64,000 nucleotides of DNA from Owenia fusiformis (Eukaryota > Annelida > Polychaeta > Sabellida > Oweniidae): contig CAIIXF020000002.1 in assembly GCA_903813345.2 (NCBI GenBank), positions 19,420,455 to 19,484,454 on the forward strand, in the 5' to 3' direction. The notes beneath the pieces are model-generated. The model was not told the origin of the DNA. It saw nothing but the letters and a program-made list of their open reading frames with translations, and did not search any database. Below, in pieces: positions 23,781-37,500 of this stretch (position 1 is the first letter of the stretch; each line of letters starts with the position of its first letter). The position numbers were made by a program, and so were the translations under genes.

Positions 23781-25814
23781 GCATTCAAATGGAAATATCA
23801 TCTTAAAAATCCCAGATGCCCAACCTCAGTGTTATATATGAAATATCAATTTGACATAAACCTTTTTTAAAAACTTGACAAATGTTGAATAGATGCAGCA
23901 AACAAAATACAATAATGATATGTTATTTCATTTCCTCTATAATTTTTAGATATCCAATACTTTGTTCTGGAGGAACAAAAAAATGTTACTGATCTTAAGA
24001 GGTCTTATAATATTTATAATATCTTCAGAGAATACCCCTTATATCCTCAAAATAACAAATGTGAATATCCACAATTATAATGTTTTGGCCTATATGCAAC
24101 TATATATATATAACTCTATACAATGACCAAGGAGAATAGAGCTTAAAAGAGTGGTAGGGTCCCAGGATGAGCACATCGTTATAATTTTATTTTATATTTG
24201 GAATGCTACACATGTTGTTTGACGTTATTTTGACACCCATTTTACCTCAACTTGTAACTTGCTTTATACTATTATATGTTTAAAATGCGGCATGTTTTTG
24301 AAAACATAGAACTGACACTTCAAAAAAACATGAATAACATGTTATTTGGGGTTTCGTAGATGCCTTACTTTTGAGAACTTGAGACTTCAAAATGTAAATT
24401 TTAAAAAACTGTTTGAGACCTATAACATACTTATTGAGGTGTAACACACATAATATAACCAATTACTTTAGAACTGATTTAATGATGAGTACAAGATACG
24501 ACTGGGTAAATAAAACTACAGCAATAGTATTGTGGAACATTTTGAGGGAACCCCAAATCGCTAGAATATTTGTCAGCGTTTCTGCTTTGGGGTAATTGAA
24601 TTAGTGAAACTCTTGATCGATCTACAAGAGACGGGTTGGGGCTTAGTTGATTGCTGTTCTGAAAACTGTAATAGCAATTTGATGATTCTAGTCTCCCGGG
24701 ACTTGTCACAGGGATTTCTGCTTTCGGTGCTCTGAATACTTTAATTAATATTCCCTCCTAAAATCATCTCACGGATGAAAAATAATACATTTATGCTTCT
24801 TGTCCTATTGCAGGAACCCGCTTTTGATTTATTATATTCCTTAAGTGATGAGCATTTTGTATTCTTGCATATTAATATCAGCATAATATAAGTTTATAAA
24901 TTCTTTTATTTCATCCTCACCTTCTATAGTATTGTTCATTTAGGGTTTGGGACAATATAAAACTGAGATTAAGATTATTATAGCATTATCAACTTTGCAT
25001 CTAGCACTTCGCATTTACATATATGTCAATGAACACGCATCTTTATTACTCAGTTATTCCCGCTGTAGATTACATTCCTATATCAAGAAAGTATGGTAAC
25101 GTACGTTACTAGGAAGTTTGAGAAACAAATTACAAGACAAGTTGAAAATTTATTTCTTCAATCCTAAACTAAACGTTGAGCAATATGCAAAATGATTACA
25201 CAATAAAGAAAACGGTAGCTGATTCTTTCTTCCACAGTTGTTAAAAACAGCAACAATTTGGTGAAATTAACTTTCCAAAATTATAACATGGTTAGATAAA
25301 ATATGAAATTAAAAAGTTGATGATTATGACCGGAGGCTAGATTAACAGATTAATGATAATCCCCTGGGTATCCCGAGATTAATTCTGTCTCTGCGTCAAT
25401 GTAGGCTAATCGTCGTAAAACTTTTCTCATTCTTGATGTTCGCACTTGAGCCTTCCTCGAATCACAACCTTTTCTTCAACTCCATGCGCATGTTTGAATT
25501 TTTGTTATTTGAAACGTTTACACATTTTGGGAAATACTACATTTTCAATTTCCTCTTATATCTTCATCTGTTATTATACTATAGTTGAGTAAAATAGTTT
25601 TCAAATTACCATTTTATGTTGGAACGCTGTAAAATCAAATCTCCCAAACTGTAATTTAATGCCCTTTTATGAAATATAAAAGCTATGGCAATACATTCAC
25701 GAAGAATGCATAAATGTCGTCTTTAACAACCAGAATGTCACATTCACAAGAATACGAAACCCCGGGTACGAAACTTTAGAAAGCTATAGAGCCACAATGA
25801 GGGATGCATCAGAC

Positions 25815-25845
25815 CATGGGCTTTCAACTAAATTGAAAGCCCATG
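25815..25845. repeat. Perfect 13-bp hairpin, twin of 5693
   Basis: CATGGGCTTTCAA, loop CTAAA, then TTGAAAGCCCATG. It differs from the stem at 5693 by one base pair, with the compensating change on the other strand. Confidence 0.8.
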
Positions 25846-26819
25846 ATCAGACTGAAGAAACGGTGGTGTTGCATTCTTAACCATACATAACCCACTGCTA
25901 TAGTTATGTTATAGTTACCAAGTCCCTAAAGATTCAAATAATTAGGAAATAGAAAGATAAGGGTTCTTGCAAAGCAATGGGAAGAAAGGGCATGCTGATT
26001 ACACAGATGTGAAGTGTCGACGCAAAGATTCAAGTCATTGCCAAGAATACCACTAATTTGTCGAGTAGCGCCGAATAGTCCTCATAACATTTGCTTCATT
26101 TATACACCCCGAGAAAATGTTGTCGCAAAACACTTAGGATCTACAACTGAATATTTCTTAATAGTTTTAGTGGACAATTATGATTGAGATATATTTAATA
26201 AAGTTATTTTTGACCCTGGTGTAGCGCATCATAGTATTGGGCATTCAAAGTAGATTGATTTCCTTTTTAAAGTTCAGTTTGTATTGTTCTGTTTGAATAA
26301 GTTTAATTGATAATGACACTCGGCGATTAATTACAAGGTCACATTCCAGAAATGGCCTAGATTCGGTTTGATTTGACAATAATAAATATTTTTTGCATTT
26401 GTCATGTTGTAAATATTTTATATTTTTGTAGTTTGTAGTTAGTTTAATCTAGTTGAAGTTATATTTATTTTTTGTATATTGTACATTGCACTGACTATTA
26501 TATCATTGTGATGACATCAAAGAGTCAATAAAAGATATGTATCATATCACTTTTACTGTGTTGTAATGGTTTTGTTTAATGTCTTCCATTTTAGCTGCTG
26601 ACGTCAATTGGAGCGAGGAACACCGTTGACAAATCATCCCACATTTATAAAATTACCAAAACAGACAACAACCAAGGTTGAACACAGCCTAGTTTGGAAA
26701 ATAAATCAGCCGGGGGTTTCAAATCCCTATCTCCTACATCATTAGTCATTTTTGGTCGATTCATAAAAAATTCATTGGGCAAATGAGAGAAAAATGATAG
26801 CTTTAAATCACCGAGCCGC

Positions 26820-26830
26820 TAATTTAATTA
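26820..26830 (+). promoter_or_regulatory. Candidate PHOX2-type dimeric homeodomain site upstream of phox2
   Basis: TAATTTAATTA matches the paired ATTA-type site known for PHOX2A/B (TAATYTAATTA). It lies 2.6 kb before the phox2 start, in a locally GC-richer block (about 26810-26905) that stands out from its AT-rich surroundings. Autoregulation is an inference; one such 11-mer in 64 kb could be chance. Confidence 0.3.
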
Positions 26831-29032
26831 CGCGTCTGACGCATTAACTCCGCCATGGCTGCGCTTTCTCCAGCACAACAACATTCTAGTCATTTGCGGC
26901 TTCAATATATTCTAAACTTGCAAGACTAAAAATAAACGAATCTGTATGTAGCAAAAAACTACAAAGACAAAGAATACACGTATATTAAAATATATAGATG
27001 TTAACGATTTATTGGTCTTTGCAATGGGTATAGAATTTGGTCAGAACACGTTATAGTTAGGGACTGTTTTTAGGATGATGTAAATAAAAGTACAACTAGA
27101 GATGTAAAACATCATAAAAATGTGCCCTCTTGAAAATAAAAATTAATGTAATGTTCGTTCGTATCTTTATGATAGTTTACTCAATAAATTAAATCTCTGA
27201 TTAAAAGCGCTTGTTTTAAGCCAAACTTGTCATACAAAGTGTCGAACATTCCACCAACACCACGTGGCAAAATGTCTTTAATTTCTAATCATTCAATCCA
27301 ATTTAGTGAACACTTTAAATTACTGTTTTCACAATTTGATTGATTACATCAAAAATTGAACTGCTGCTAAGGGTGTAAGGTTACGTGTAGCGTAAGCAAA
27401 AATCATAAAAAGAAACATTGCAAAATTTAAATTTGAAATAAATAATAAAATGAATTCAAACGTTGATTGACAAATCTGTACATAGGGACCATTTGATATG
27501 TACACACATATATCCTTTATACATAATTTCCAGTGACAATACAGCAAATGTTAGTATATAATGTACATCAAAATAAGCAAAACACAAAGAAATCTAAATA
27601 TAAACATAAACACAGCGCATGCGTAGGTTCCGAAATTTTCATCAATTTTTGGCTTTTCATGTAGATTGCAAAAATACAAAATCCAGTGGTCGATAAGTTG
27701 TAGGCATGTAAGACATTAATGCAGGTTTGGCCATACATAGTTGGCCAGGTGCACATTCGGTGTTCGAAGATATGACATTGGCGTCAAATGTTGAATGTTG
27801 AGCATCAGAATATTTGAATTTTTGCACGAAATAGAAGCGCTGGGTTTGCTCGAAGCTCTCATCGGGGAAAGCAAGGGGTATAAAAAAACATTTTCAGTTT
27901 TTTCAGTGCCTAGTAGAGAGACATCAGCAGATATTTCTGCATCAAACTGATAAAAATGTATTATTTATGGTCACTTTAAAAAGTATTTCGGATTAGGCAA
28001 ACGCAGCTCATTCTATCAGATTACGGACATGTCCAGAATCTTTGAAGCTAAGGTCCACTTTATTCAGATGACTAGACTAGAATTACTGCCGCGGTAATTT
28101 GACTAGTTGATAGTTGCTGTTATCCACGTTGTAAATCTATTTTCACAGTTAGCGGTATAGTTCACTTTTATTATTCCATTAAAGGCCATTATCTTTTTAT
28201 AATTGGTACAATAATGTTACCCCTTTAAATATTGAACACTCGGGGGACATCAGTTTCTACTCAAAACAGCAAAGTATTGAGCAACGTATTCCTTGCTTCC
28301 TACAGCAAAATGATTTTGTAAATACATATTTAACAATTAGGTAAAAAAAATAATAGAGAGGTTTGGGATTTTTAGAAATATGTATGGATGTAATGATATG
28401 AGACAAAACAATAGAGCGTAACAGGTTTTGGGAAAGCTGCTCTCTAGGTTTGATTTCATTAGTTAGTAAAGCAAGCCTAATACATTCCTTATTTCACTTA
28501 TTTCTTTCCTTCTTTACAATACGACCAGAATGACCCTTTGCTAGAAATCAATGGTGCTGAAGATGATGAACGAGTCGACCAACCAATGAGGTGGCAATTT
28601 TAACCCCGGGATATTAATGAGCAGACGACTACCCAATTGATATATTCCGTTGTTACTCGATTGGTTCTCCCCTTATGTTCATATAATATAACGCGAAATC
28701 ATGCTTTAATTTTTCAATTTTTGAAATAAGGTTAAAAAGCCAAATAAGCAAAAGGATACATAAAAGGATTAACCTCATATACCATATCGAGTACTTAACA
28801 AAATAAGCCATTCCGTGAGAAAGAATAATGATATGCACAGTATGGTTATTGTATACGCGCACGAGTCGCTCAGCCACTCCATTTGTTTTGGCATGATAAA
28901 GTGCATTTCCGGGCTTGTTCCGTTCATAAAACAAAGGAACATTCAACCTTGATATTCTGCATATCATTTCATTTGATCTCATACTTCATTCATTTGGCAT
29001 TCCCTTATTCTACGACTCTGCATTATGTAAAA

Positions 29033-29159
29033 GGGGCGGGATTAGTAGTTTCTAGATCTCCACCATATGCAATAACAGAGAACATCTGATTATCTCGGGG
29101 ATTAAGAAACCGTCCAATCTGCCTCTTGCTGAGCCCGACTATTTAATTAAAGTATAAAT
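29033..29159 (+). promoter_or_regulatory. Candidate phox2 core promoter: GC box, CCAAT box, TATA box
   Basis: GGGGCGGG at 29033-29040, CCAAT at 29114-29118 and TATAAAT at 29153-29159 occur in the classical order. A start near 29185 would give a 5' UTR of roughly 220 bases before the ATG at 29404, with no intron needed. Confidence 0.45.
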
Positions 29160-29403
29160 TCATTTCGGAAAATATTGAAATGTTTCATTTGGCGAATGTT
29201 AACAGAAGGTAAACTAAAACTGCTCTGTGTGAATTAACAATTAACTAATTATTCCGTAGAGTATCTTGTCATCAAGACGATAGTCCGGCATTCTATTAAT
29301 TCTCTTACGAACTGTGCTCACAGTTGACATCGGAATTCCAAGGTATATTAAGAAATACTCAGGTTTTTCTTACCAGAACGGAAAACGAAAGAGACGAGTA
29401 AAT

Positions 29404-29683
29404 ATGATGGACTATTCTTACCTGAATCAAGGCGGGTTCGATCCCACGAACTGTGGTATCCCCGGAATGGACGGGATGGCCCCGAACTGTAGCCTCCCGT
29501 GTACGTACAGCGACATGGGCCCAGCCTGCGGAGTAGGAGTCGGTGGGCAGATGGCGCAGACTTACCGCTACAACAGCGCCGTACGTAGCTTCGCCGGTGG
29601 GCCCGGGTTGAGTTCGGCGGCAGCGTCGTGTAGTATGATGCCCCGGCCCAGAGAGCACCCACAACCGTCTTGTTTCTCATCTG
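29404..29683 (+). CDS. phox2: phox2 coding exon 1
   Basis: 93 residues plus one base. Markedly GC-richer than its surroundings. Ends TCATCTG/GTAAGT. Minus-strand frames across it are shadows. Confidence 0.9.
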
Positions 29684-32600
29684 GTAAGTCACTGTGTCTC
29701 CTTACACCACTAACTCAACAAATTGCACAACTAGGGAAGAAAATAAGATTTGGGCATACGAAATTGGTGAAAATTGAACAAAATTGTTTTACCATGGCCT
29801 AACTTTGTTAATGTTGAGGACTAAGTGGTGATTATTGCCGTACAATCTGATTACCTCACTTGGAATTACACAGTTTACATAATTCTCACTCAAACTATGC
29901 CAAACTATACACTATTCTATTTGGATAATATTTCACAATGTAATAAGGAACGAAATTAGAGGAAATAAGATCTGAAGTCTACCGATCCTAATTTTATTTT
30001 GTCTGCTTTCTGAAGTCATTTTGTTAACTTCTTCAAAGACCTCATCCCATCCTCCATTGACCAATTCAATTACTTAGTTCAATTTTTGATCTTAATTTGG
30101 TTTTATTTATTTATTTTTCTTATTTATTAAAATGTTTACATTAATTAGGATTAACGAGACAAAAATGTTTGTATTTGTTACTTTATTTTATGAATGGCGA
30201 CATGATTATGAAATTTGCGATTATTTTGTTATGATCAACGTTTCAAAAAAATTATTGTCGATGCCATTTCAAATAAAATTTACTAGTAGGATTAAATTCC
30301 ACCGATGGTGGAATATTCAATGTTTTAATTTTTACAGAAATCCACGTTATTAATGATACCATATTTGAAGATTTATTTTTACACGGTCATTACTTTATAA
30401 TTGATAATAATTCTATTGATATTAATTAGATAAAATAAAGTAAAAGATAAAAAAAAAGTGTTATTAATGATAAAATAAAAAATAGGAAACCTAAATCATA
30501 GATGTTTTTTAATCTGATCAATTAAAAATGAAATAAGGGAAATTATTTAGTTATCAATCCATGATCTACCTATAGCAGCTCAAGAAACTGCACCAAACGC
30601 CTCATCGAATGAATTAATGAATGTACAATAAACAGCCCAAAATAAAGAAAGTACTTTTTCGCATTTGATTAATTATATTTAATATTAAAAATTCTATTCC
30701 ATGTATTTCATCAATTCTAAGTGAACTATTCATTTGTTAATTACGGATAAAGCTCGTCCGTGGATGCCGGGTATAGAAAAATATAGAACAATTAAAATAA
30801 AACCATTTGATAAAATAACAACAAAATCCCAATCCTCACTAAACGAATTCATCTCTATCATTATTATCCTACCAAAAAACAATTTTTATCCCTTGAAGCA
30901 TCATAGTTCAAAAGGCGAAGTAATGCAATCCGTAAAATTAAATGTTCTTGAAATAGAAAGCAAATAGAACAAAAATTAGTAAAATTGCATTTTTTCTAAA
31001 GCAAAAAATATGAACCATGCGAGGTACATATATTCTCATGTTCGATAAAACAAAACCTTTTTGATAGCAAATAGAAAAAAATCCATTAAGGCCATATAAT
31101 TTTAAGAAACATACGCTTGATAGAGCTAGGGAATAAAACACAGCATCGGCATTTATAATCGTGCATGAACATATTGCGCGTTACAATGTTGCGCAACGTG
31201 CATTTAGGAGATAAAAATCTGACGCAATTGTAGCTTTTATCTCAATCCGATCTCCCCCGATCCGGCCTGAAACAGATGGTAAACCAGGACAAACTCTGCG
31301 CGCTTAGAGTTAACATAAATGTTGAGTTTAGCACCATTTTCTTAACATATCCCGAGGGAGTCAGAGGCCATATCAAAATACAGAATTTTAATTTGTTTAA
31401 GTGGATTCAGCTTGTAGTATTTTCACAAGTGTTTGCTCTGATGGCTTTTTGTGAATCTTAGTCAAATGAACAGCAATGGAAATACAATGAGTGAAATCTG
31501 CGCCTATTTAGGCCTGATGAGTTGAACATCCGAGATGATTATTTCAGTGCTTTTTAATTAAGGTTAAACCCAGTGTTTAATCAGTAATAATAATTCGTGG
31601 TTTCACTATCATCAATATATTTAACTTAATGAAATGTCTGTTGTTTTATTGGTGAAATATGTCGAGTTTTTAATGCTTTTCAAACGCAATTATTCTGTTA
31701 CGTTTAACATTGACAGACAGTGAAAAAAGAAATGCAAATCATTGTGACAAAATTTAGATTTCAACTTAAATTAGTCAGGGGCTAAATCGGCTCTTCATCG
31801 GATATCTTTCAAAATATTTTTCAATATTCGATGTTTGAATTTTACGAAATATTATCTCCATCAGATTACTGGTTTAGTGGAATACAAGATTAACACTAAT
31901 CTAAAAATCTAAATCTGGCCCTTAACTTTACATGATTATTATGGGACATTTAAAGCCTTATTGACCAAACCCCTATCTACAATTAATCATAACCATAAGT
32001 TGTGGTTTGATCAGAATCATTTTAGCCCATGTGTTCCAATATTTTGCAAATTAAGATTTTTATCAACATGCGCAAATAATCACCTAAATTTAAATCTTAT
32101 AATCACATCTAGACGCAAGACAAGAATTATAACTGCCCACACTTTTTGAATTTAGTGTCAACTGTGGTTATCATTGTTTATTTGCAAGAAATGCATTGGA
32201 GTCAGATTGCAAATAACAGAGCAATGGGTGCAAGTTAATGTATTAAAGATAAACAAAAGTAGACATATAATTAACTCAATATCATATTACAATCCAATCT
32301 TTTGTTATAAATTGGTTTTGGAAAATAGTTTATTCTTCTGTCCTGGACATTGTGACCGACATAAATACATTACTAGTTAGGGTACAATGTGCATTTCTGA
32401 GGCAGGAAAATACGTACGTGTTTGATTCTCTCTGTAAAGGTATGCACTGCATATGTCATATTATGCCAATCATGTTGTTAACAAGCATGTACAAACACTA
32501 AAACGTGTGTTTGGTGTGATAACACGTGTTTGGAATTAAAAAGAATACTAATGCACGCACGATAACAATCGGATTTCCATACACGTGCCTTTTCTTCCTG

Positions 32601-34521
32601 AACAACAAATTAATTATTAATTATTTTTGACATTCTGATAATCCGATTCTAATAGAGTAAAATAATGTTGAGTTGATTTGAGTTGATTTGTAAAAAAATT
32701 TTAAAACGAAATGTACAGAAAAGAAAAAGATAACTTCAGACTACTATTAATGGAAGTGTTAGTTGTTTTTCTTTGCTCTGATTCGGTGTGTTCTCCGACT
32801 ACATGCTGGTATAGATATAGTTTGATAAATAAAATGGATTGCAAACTTTGATCGGGTTTACAATTTAGTATTTTTTTGCAAAATTCTTTTATATAATTAT
32901 ACTCTCAGAAAACATTATTCAGAATAATTATTACGTCAAGTGAATCTAGTCTTGGAAAAAGAATTCATGATTTATTTATTTCGTAAAGAGCGAATGACAT
33001 TTGTAGTAGTGTGAAATTGCAATTATTCGCTCATCATCCCGAAAAAATAAATCCTTTGAAAACTAGCAAAAATAAATTACAATTCTATTATATTTCCAAA
33101 TTAATATTAATATTAGTGTGGTATTTTTAAATTCCGAATAATATTTTATAAGACCTAGAAGCCTATGATTTATCATTTTTGAGTATCCCAGAAAAACTTT
33201 CGTTTTCCTTGAAGAGTCTGGTACATTTAACTATTTCAAAAAACAGAAACATGATTATTTGTCTTGCAGGACTCCCTTACAAGATGTATCAACACGCACA
33301 TGACAGCAACGTCAGTCCTGAGAAGCGTAAACAAAGGAGAATTCGGACTACTTTTACAAGCGCGCAGTTAAAGGAGTTAGAAAGAGCATTCGCAGAAACA
33401 CACTACCCAGATATTTATACGCGTGAAGAAATCGCAATGAAGATAGATTTGACAGAAGCTCGGGTGCAAGTAAGCGACTTACATATTTTAAGTACTATAT
33501 ATTTGTTTTTGTGCATGTGGCATCAGTCAGCCGTAATTTATAGCCCCGGGTTTATAGCACTAAGAAGATGTAACGAAATTTTAACATGGCGATCATTTTC
33601 AGCTAGCTAGTGTTCTGGCAAATTATTTAAAGCATTATATAGGCTGGGGTGAATATATGTTCAGATGAAGTGTTTTCTTTTAATTGCATTTGATTGCTGG
33701 ATGTTTATATGACTTATAAATATTATTCATTATTCGTTTAGTTTATTTTGGTATAAAATTAATTGTAGGTTTGGTTTCAAAATCGCCGCGCTAAATTCAG
33801 GAAAGTTGAACGTGCAAAGAACCAACCAAGTGGCGCTCAGACATCCGGGTCTTCACAACAAAATCAGACGACTTCCAGTTCAAAATCCACTGATACAAAT
33901 TCTCCCAATTCTACAAAAGAGAAACCCAAACCAACAACTGAAACAGGTAAAGATAGTTTTGTCTCCTCAGGTGTCACCTTCCTATATATTGAATCAGAGA
34001 CATATAAAACACAATATGATAAACGGTTAACTGTTTAGGCCATTGACTCTGACGATGATTTACCCAGGCGGGAACACGGTTATGATAAGTTATCCTTAAC
34101 TCGAAAACACACTGGAGTGAACGCTATTGTTGTCTTTCTTCTTTACTTAATCTAAATTGATTCCCCTAGGGTAGGACAAATAATCTCAAAGGGGGCCATA
34201 ATTGGACAGTACAATATCAATGTTCACATCGCTTTGTGTGCGACGTTATGGACTAGGCTTAATAGTGACTTCTAAAAAGGTTCAATTCCACATTTCCATA
34301 GAAAATTAATTATTTTACTTTTTTTTTCAGTGAAACCAATCCCGGACACCAGCCAGCCGAAATGGGGAACACAAAATTGTGGAGGCCAAAACAAAGGAGG
34401 TACTTTACCCAACCCACCACTACCCGGTCCATATTCATCGATTCTCACACCCGCTAGTACAGATTATGGTCAGCCTGATAACAATAACGAACATAAGGCA
34501 ATACCTACATCCATGTTTTGA
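29404..34521 (+). CDS. phox2: Phox2-type paired-like homeobox transcription factor, four coding exons, complete
   Basis: Exons 29404-29683, 33270-33469, 33769-33946 and 34331-34521 join in frame with GT-AG introns to give 282 residues. The N terminus [11 protein letters not shown] and the pre-homeodomain LPYKMY match the PHOX2 family (EYSYLN, VPYKLF). The homeodomain, about residues 115-174, runs from [20 protein letters not shown] to [19 protein letters not shown], with Gln50 and the family's [12 protein letters not shown]. The intron splits VQ/VW, as in other paired-like genes. The C terminus GPYSSIL and final TSMF recall PHOX2B (GPFASVL, SSMF); there is no poly-Ala tract. PHOX2 proteins are nuclear activators that bind dimeric ATTA sites and specify autonomic/visceral neurons. 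Start chosen at the first of two adjacent Met codons. A Prop/Arx-type gene is excluded by the flanking motifs. Confidence 0.93.
33270..33469 (+). CDS. phox2: phox2 coding exon 2 (most of the homeodomain)
   Basis: Acceptor TTTGTCTTGCAG. Carries helices 1 and 2 and the start of helix 3. Ends GTGCAA/GTAAGC in phase 0. Confidence 0.95.
33769..33946 (+). CDS. phox2: phox2 coding exon 3 (recognition helix and Ser/Thr-rich tail)
   Basis: Starts GTTTGGTTTCAAAATCGC, encoding [12 protein letters not shown], then a polar Ser/Gln/Thr-rich stretch. Ends ACAG/GTAAAG. Confidence 0.93.
34331..34521 (+). CDS. phox2: phox2 coding exon 4 (C terminus)
   Basis: Acceptor with nine T before CAG. Encodes Gly/Asn/Pro-rich sequence with [11 protein letters not shown] and ends IPTSMF, stop TGA. 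Confidence 0.88.
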
Positions 34522-34542
34522 TTCAATGCACAATAGCCAGTG

Positions 34543-34548
34543 AATAAA
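34543..34548 (+). terminator. Possible polyadenylation signal of phox2
   Basis: AATAAA lies 22 bp after the stop. It would give a very short 3' UTR, so a later signal may be used instead. Confidence 0.3.
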
Positions 34549-37500
34549 CATTAATATCACAACATTTGTATCGTGTGATTTTGAGATGCAAGACTATCAC
34601 TTGTCCTATCGTACCAGAAATTATTGTGAATTTATAGGCTGCAATATATATTTTATATATTGATACGAGTATTTTACTTATGAGTTGAATGGAAATAAGT
34701 AGCTATTTGTTCAAAATGGAATTAGCTCTCAGGGGATGTGTAACATTGTCTCTGAATATAAAGCCTATTCGAATTTAATCTTACAAGAGCCTACAAGTAT
34801 GTTTTACGTGCCATTAACACCAAACAGGAATTTTAAACGTCATTTTGTCATTTACAAGAGGTTTTGCCCAGATTTCCCCAATGATCAAGGATTTAGCATT
34901 CTGATTTGTTCAAGTCCGCACTGTTTTGTATGTTTTATATGCGGACATGAAACACCCAATATTAATTATATGAAACTGAACTTTTGCCGTCAGTGTCCAA
35001 GATGCGCTATGGCCATATGATTGCAGACTATTATGAATCGAAGCTTGAATTCGCGAATGCAAATAGCGGCTGACAGCTAACGGATTACCTGCTTTTTCTG
35101 GCCAAGTCATTGAAATATGTGAAGTAAATGCCACTATTCCATTCATATTTAAATGAGATGGTCATCAAATAATAGTTTAATCTGATAGTCGACAGCCGGT
35201 TTTGCATTCGCGAATACAAGCTAAGCTTGGTAACGTATTTAAATGTATGCATATTCTGTCGAATTACACTAGTCATATCTTGTTAAATCAACCGAAATCG
35301 AAGAAAAACACTCATGATATCTATTGGTTGGAGTTTGCTAAATAACATGAACGATTTCGGAGCCCAGTTTTTTATTTCATTGTAGCATATAAAGAATTGT
35401 GCGCAATGATGGTAGTAGTGCAATAGCAACCAAGTTTATTTGTAGCTAGTCAGTGTATTGATCATCATCATAATATTATTTGTACATAAACTCTTATTTA
35501 TTATTTATTTATTATGATTTCAAACATATGTGTATCAGTAAAAGACAAAAAATCATATCATATATTGTATATAATTAGTATTATAAATACATTGTACTGT
35601 TGTACATTATTTAATATAATTGTCGTCGTTATGTTGTTTTATGATAAATCCTAATATCATATGGTTAATCCGAATAGTCAAGGAAGCAGAAGGGACAGAT
35701 ACCGACATGATGATAGTCTTGGCTCAAGACTGCGAACCCTGCCCCCCCCCCCCGTGTGCTTCACATTTCCAACACAAAGGTGAAGTACACAGGGGGTACA
35801 CAGTCTCGAGGCAAGATTAACTTGATGAGAATATACGTTTAGAAAGATTAGACCAGTGCACCTATTGGCCTATAGTGCCAATCTTACAGTGCCACCTATT
35901 GTCAATATTACAGTTTCAACACAAAAATATGATTAACTAAACTTATTGCTATTTTTCAAAAACTTTCAATTATTTGTTTAAAACATCACTGTCGGAAAAT
36001 AGTTTGACATTGCAAATCTAAAAATAAATCATCTATAGGGGCCAGGATTTACTAGAAAGGGCCATTTTCACATTTAACGAATTTCAATATTTTTTTCTCT
36101 CAGTTCTAACTTTTATTCAAGTTAACTTTCGATTTTTATGTTTAAAGTAACGTGATAGAGATATTGAAAGAAATATTATGATGAAAGTCACCCTTGATCA
36201 ACTCTTATTAATTTAGACATTTCACCAACTAAACTCTTCTTCCCATATCTCTAGGAAAAACATAGGCTTGCCTTTTGAAAAGATTGTTTCCAATATTACA
36301 ATTTGTAGTTTTTGTTCATTTAATCTTATTTCTCTGGTTAGATAGAAAATAATATCTAGGTCAACGGAAAACAGATGTAACAGTCTGTTAGTGATGGTCA
36401 TCGCGAAAGTCAATATAAATTATATAAAATCAATGAGATCGAATATTTATGTTGAGTAATTGATGGATTGACCATGTAGACCATACGATTTCTATAAGAT
36501 TCGTTTGTGTTGGGCTAAGAAGAAATATTGCGTTTTTGCACACGAATCAATGTGAGAGGAGGTAAAGCCCAAATTAATTTGACATCTGTTATCTATACGA
36601 ATCCTCATTTACAATCACATATCATAACATTTTTCATCTTCGCACGCTCGGTGTTCACTGCGTTCATCCAACGGGACCAACAGGATTTTTCTGATGGGAA
36701 ATATTCTGTAAAATATAGATGTCACACATCGCCACACCATAAGTTTTAATATGCAGCTTGTCTTGCAGATGTCACGGAGAGTAGTAAGGCTAACAAATTA
36801 TAGATGTCACACATTATACTAATTTGGAGTTTTACAAATGTCCGAGAGAGTAGTATGGTTTGCAAAATATAGATGTCACATATGGTAGAGGGTAGAGAGT
36901 GCAAAATGTTGAATGCATTATTTTCATAAATCATTCCGATCAAATGATGTCCTTATTATCTTAATTTTATTTTATGATCAGATATATAGATCGGTATTTA
37001 GGATGTAAGATGCAAAAAATCTCCTAAAATAAAGTAGGAATTGCTAGATGTTTTAGGATAAACATGGCATGGAATATGAGAGAAAAGAAAAATATTGCAA
37101 AATGTTGACCTATTTTTGAAACGTACATCTCACGATCATCTGTACCTCTCGTAGATCTTAAAACAATAAGTTAGGTAAGTAATTAGTGACGTAAGAGAAT
37201 CTCAATCACGCAAATTAACCATCGGTATGGAACAAGATGTCTGTCTTTGACATACCTGGTTTTAAGTAATATTTCTTCGCTACACATTATACACCAGCTG
37301 CGATTCTGCTCCGAACACGCAATGAGCCCTTTTTTAACATCGCCGATTGTCGTCATAATTCCATGACTTCTCTGTTATCTGTGATCTGGCCCAAGGGATT
37401 TTCTTTTATATATTCAAGAACTTTTACTGTTTTACCTTAATTCAGACTAATTGCAATTATTTCTTTTAGGATTACGCTAATTTACTTTCGCTTTTTCATT

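Larger units (their letters stand above)
18346..26800. other. Long intergenic stretch, no gene seen
   Basis: AT-rich sequence without recognisable coding exons. The longest open frame (19241-19750, plus) has no domain signature. Small items only: a GTAGCCAGGGGGT-type fragment at 23708-23750 followed by an ATATT run, and a hairpin at 25815. Confidence 0.5.

Noticed and set aside
28653-28982. 109-codon minus-strand frame containing TNGVAERLV, reminiscent of an integrase
   Set aside because: Only this short word matches and the rest is unlike an integrase. The word comes from the A-box-like motif above.
29348-29692. Two minus-strand frames over phox2 exon 1
   Set aside because: Shadows of the GC-rich phox2 exon.
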